A stretch of DNA of 64,000 nucleotides from Lacicoccus halitifaciens (lineage in GTDB: Bacteria > Bacillota > Bacilli > Staphylococcales > Salinicoccaceae). Numbering within the stretch: position 1 is the stretch's first letter; the number at the start of each line of letters is the position of its first letter. Location: positions 186,001-250,000 of the forward strand of contig NZ_JBDZDV010000003.1 in assembly GCF_040544485.1 (NCBI RefSeq). The letters are read 5' to 3'. Below the pieces are notes generated by a model. It was not told where the DNA came from. It saw only the letters and a program-made list of their open reading frames with translations, and searched no databases. Below, piece after piece: positions 63,026-64,000 of the stretch. Position numbers and translations under genes: made by a program.

Positions 63026-64000
63026 CTATTTTACGATACTGCCGTTTTCCACGCCGTCAGGCACGCTGATCAATGTCAGACGCGAACCTTTTTCAGCAGT
63101 GAGTATCATGCCTTCCGACAATTCACCACGCAGTTTCACCGGCTTGAGGTTCGTGACGACGAGCACTTTCTTGCCTATGATGTCTTCAGGTTCATATTGT
63201 TCCCTGATTCCGGAAACGATCTGGCGCTTCTCTTCACCGAGATCCACCTGGATCTTCAGCAGTTTATCCGCCTTCTTCACACCTTCAGCATTGATGATCG
63301 TACCTGCCTTCATCTCCACCTTATCAAAATCATCGATTGTGATGCGCCCGGAGGTGAGGTCTTCCTGCGCCTCTTCCTCTTCCTGAGCGGGCGGTTTCAT
63401 TGAACTCTTTATATGTTCAACTTCACTTTCAACATCGAGGCGCGGGTAGATCGGCTGCGGTTTTTCAATCACTCTGCCGTCCACTTTGATGGCGCCGTAT
63501 GTCATGATTGAATCGTATTCCTCAAGCGTTGCATCCACCATGTTCAACTGTCTGAATATCTCTTTCGGACCGTGGGGCAGATATGGTTTGAGGAGGATCG
63601 CCGCAATACGGATGTTTTCAGCAAGGTGTACCATCACGTTGCCGAGTTCTTCCTTTTTGCTTTCATCTTTTGCAAGCACCCACGGTGTCGTTTCATCGAT
63701 GTACTTATTCGTCCGGCTGATGATCGTCCATGTTGCCCTCAGCGCTTTGTTGAACTCGAGTGCTTCCATGGCATCTTCATAAGCCTGGATGTTCTCCCTG
63801 ACTGTATTTTCAAGCCCTTCATCGAATTCATTCATCTGCCCCTTATATTCAGGCAGCTCTCCGTCGAAGTACTTGTTGATCATTGACAGCGTCCGGTTGA
63901 CGAGGTTGCCCAGGTCATTGGCGAGGTCATAGTTCGTGCGGTCCACGAATGACTCCGGTGTGAACACACCGTCCGAACCGAATGGCACTTCCCTCATCAG
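63026..64000 (-). CDS. metG: Methionyl-tRNA synthetase (C-terminal part, cut by window edge)
   Basis: The last 324 codons. The fragment starts inside the catalytic core (LMREVPFGSDGVFTPESFVD), then the helical anticodon-binding domain (about 20-190, with NKYIDETTPWVLAKDE), a linker with PAQEEEEAQEDLTSGRITIDDFDKVEMKAGTIINAEGV, and the C-terminal EMAP-II-like tRNA-binding domain (about 225-323: DKLLKIQVDLGEEKRQIVSGI). The 5' end lies beyond position 64000. Confidence 0.96.
   Translation of the reverse strand: MMREVPFGSDGVFTPESFVDRTNYDLANDLGNLVNRTLSMINKYFDGELPEYKGQMNEFDEGLENTVRENIQAYEDAMEALEFNKALRATWTIISRTNKYIDETTPWVLAKDESKKEELGNVMVHLAENIRIAAILLKPYLPHGPKEIFRQLNMVDATLEEYDSIMTYGAIKVDGRVIEKPQPIYPRLDVESEVEHIKSSMKPPAQEEEEAQEDLTSGRITIDDFDKVEMKAGTIINAEGVKKADKLLKIQVDLGEEKRQIVSGIREQYEPEDIIGKKVLVVTNLKPVKLRGELSEGMILTAEKGSRLTLISVPDGVENGSIVK

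Overview
The window looks like chromosome of a Staphylococcaceae member outside Staphylococcus itself, of the Salinicoccus/Jeotgalicoccus kind. Reasons: gene order matches the S. aureus chromosome (rplK-nusG-secE-rpmG-sigH-rae1-rlmB-mrnC-cysS-cysE-gltX; ctsR-mcsA-mcsB-clpC-radA; the block from lysS to metG). Several proteins have the S. aureus N-terminus almost residue for residue. The base composition is clearly richer in G+C than Staphylococcus, and SpoVG, Ctc and FtsH carry acidic tails. This assignment is an inference; nothing was searched. I saw no insertion sequence, prophage, integrase, CRISPR array or rRNA gene.

Layout. 1-15.8 kb (minus strand): core housekeeping. It holds the rplK tail with an L1-type leader, the rpmG-secE-nusG operon, sigH, RNA-processing genes, a T-box-controlled cysE-cysS-mrnC-rlmB-rae1-sigH run, gltX, ispF/ispD, yacL, radA and the CtsR-controlled ctsR-mcsA-mcsB-clpC operon. 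15.8-29.2 kb: an accessory region with genes on both strands. It has a nucleoside transporter, a guanidine-I riboswitch with a paired SMR exporter, an SRPBCC protein, a luciferase-like monooxygenase, a sulfonate-type ABC transporter, pdxS with divergent pdxR but no pdxT, a CitM-type transporter, six tRNA genes, and an Rgg-type regulator with a divergent 34-residue hydrophobic peptide gene. 29.3-54.1 kb (minus): proBA, lysS-dusB-folKBP, cysK, hslO, ftsH-hpt-tilS, S1/divIC/rqcP/yabN/mfd/pth/ctc, prs-glmU, spoVG-ridA-purR-ispE. 54.2-60.3 kb: an ABC-2 exporter with a LytTR regulator fused to a degenerate ATPase-like domain, an FMN reductase, and a two-component flavin monooxygenase pair. 60.3-64 kb (minus): veg, ksgA, rnmV, tatD and the 3' part of metG.

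Best candidates for new biology: (1) the Rgg/short hydrophobic peptide pair at 27.67-28.81 kb, with a perfect 16-bp palindrome between the two genes, which looks like a complete peptide-pheromone circuit outside the streptococci; (2) the ABC-2 exporter whose regulator is a pseudo-ATPase fused to LytTR; (3) PdxS lacking the N-terminal helix used by PdxT, with no pdxT beside it; (4) a hairpin that buries the sigH ribosome binding site; (5) one 16-bp imperfect palindrome placed alike upstream of proBA and of the LytTR gene; (6) two arrays of paired hairpins. Regulatory calls rest on reading the sequence by eye.
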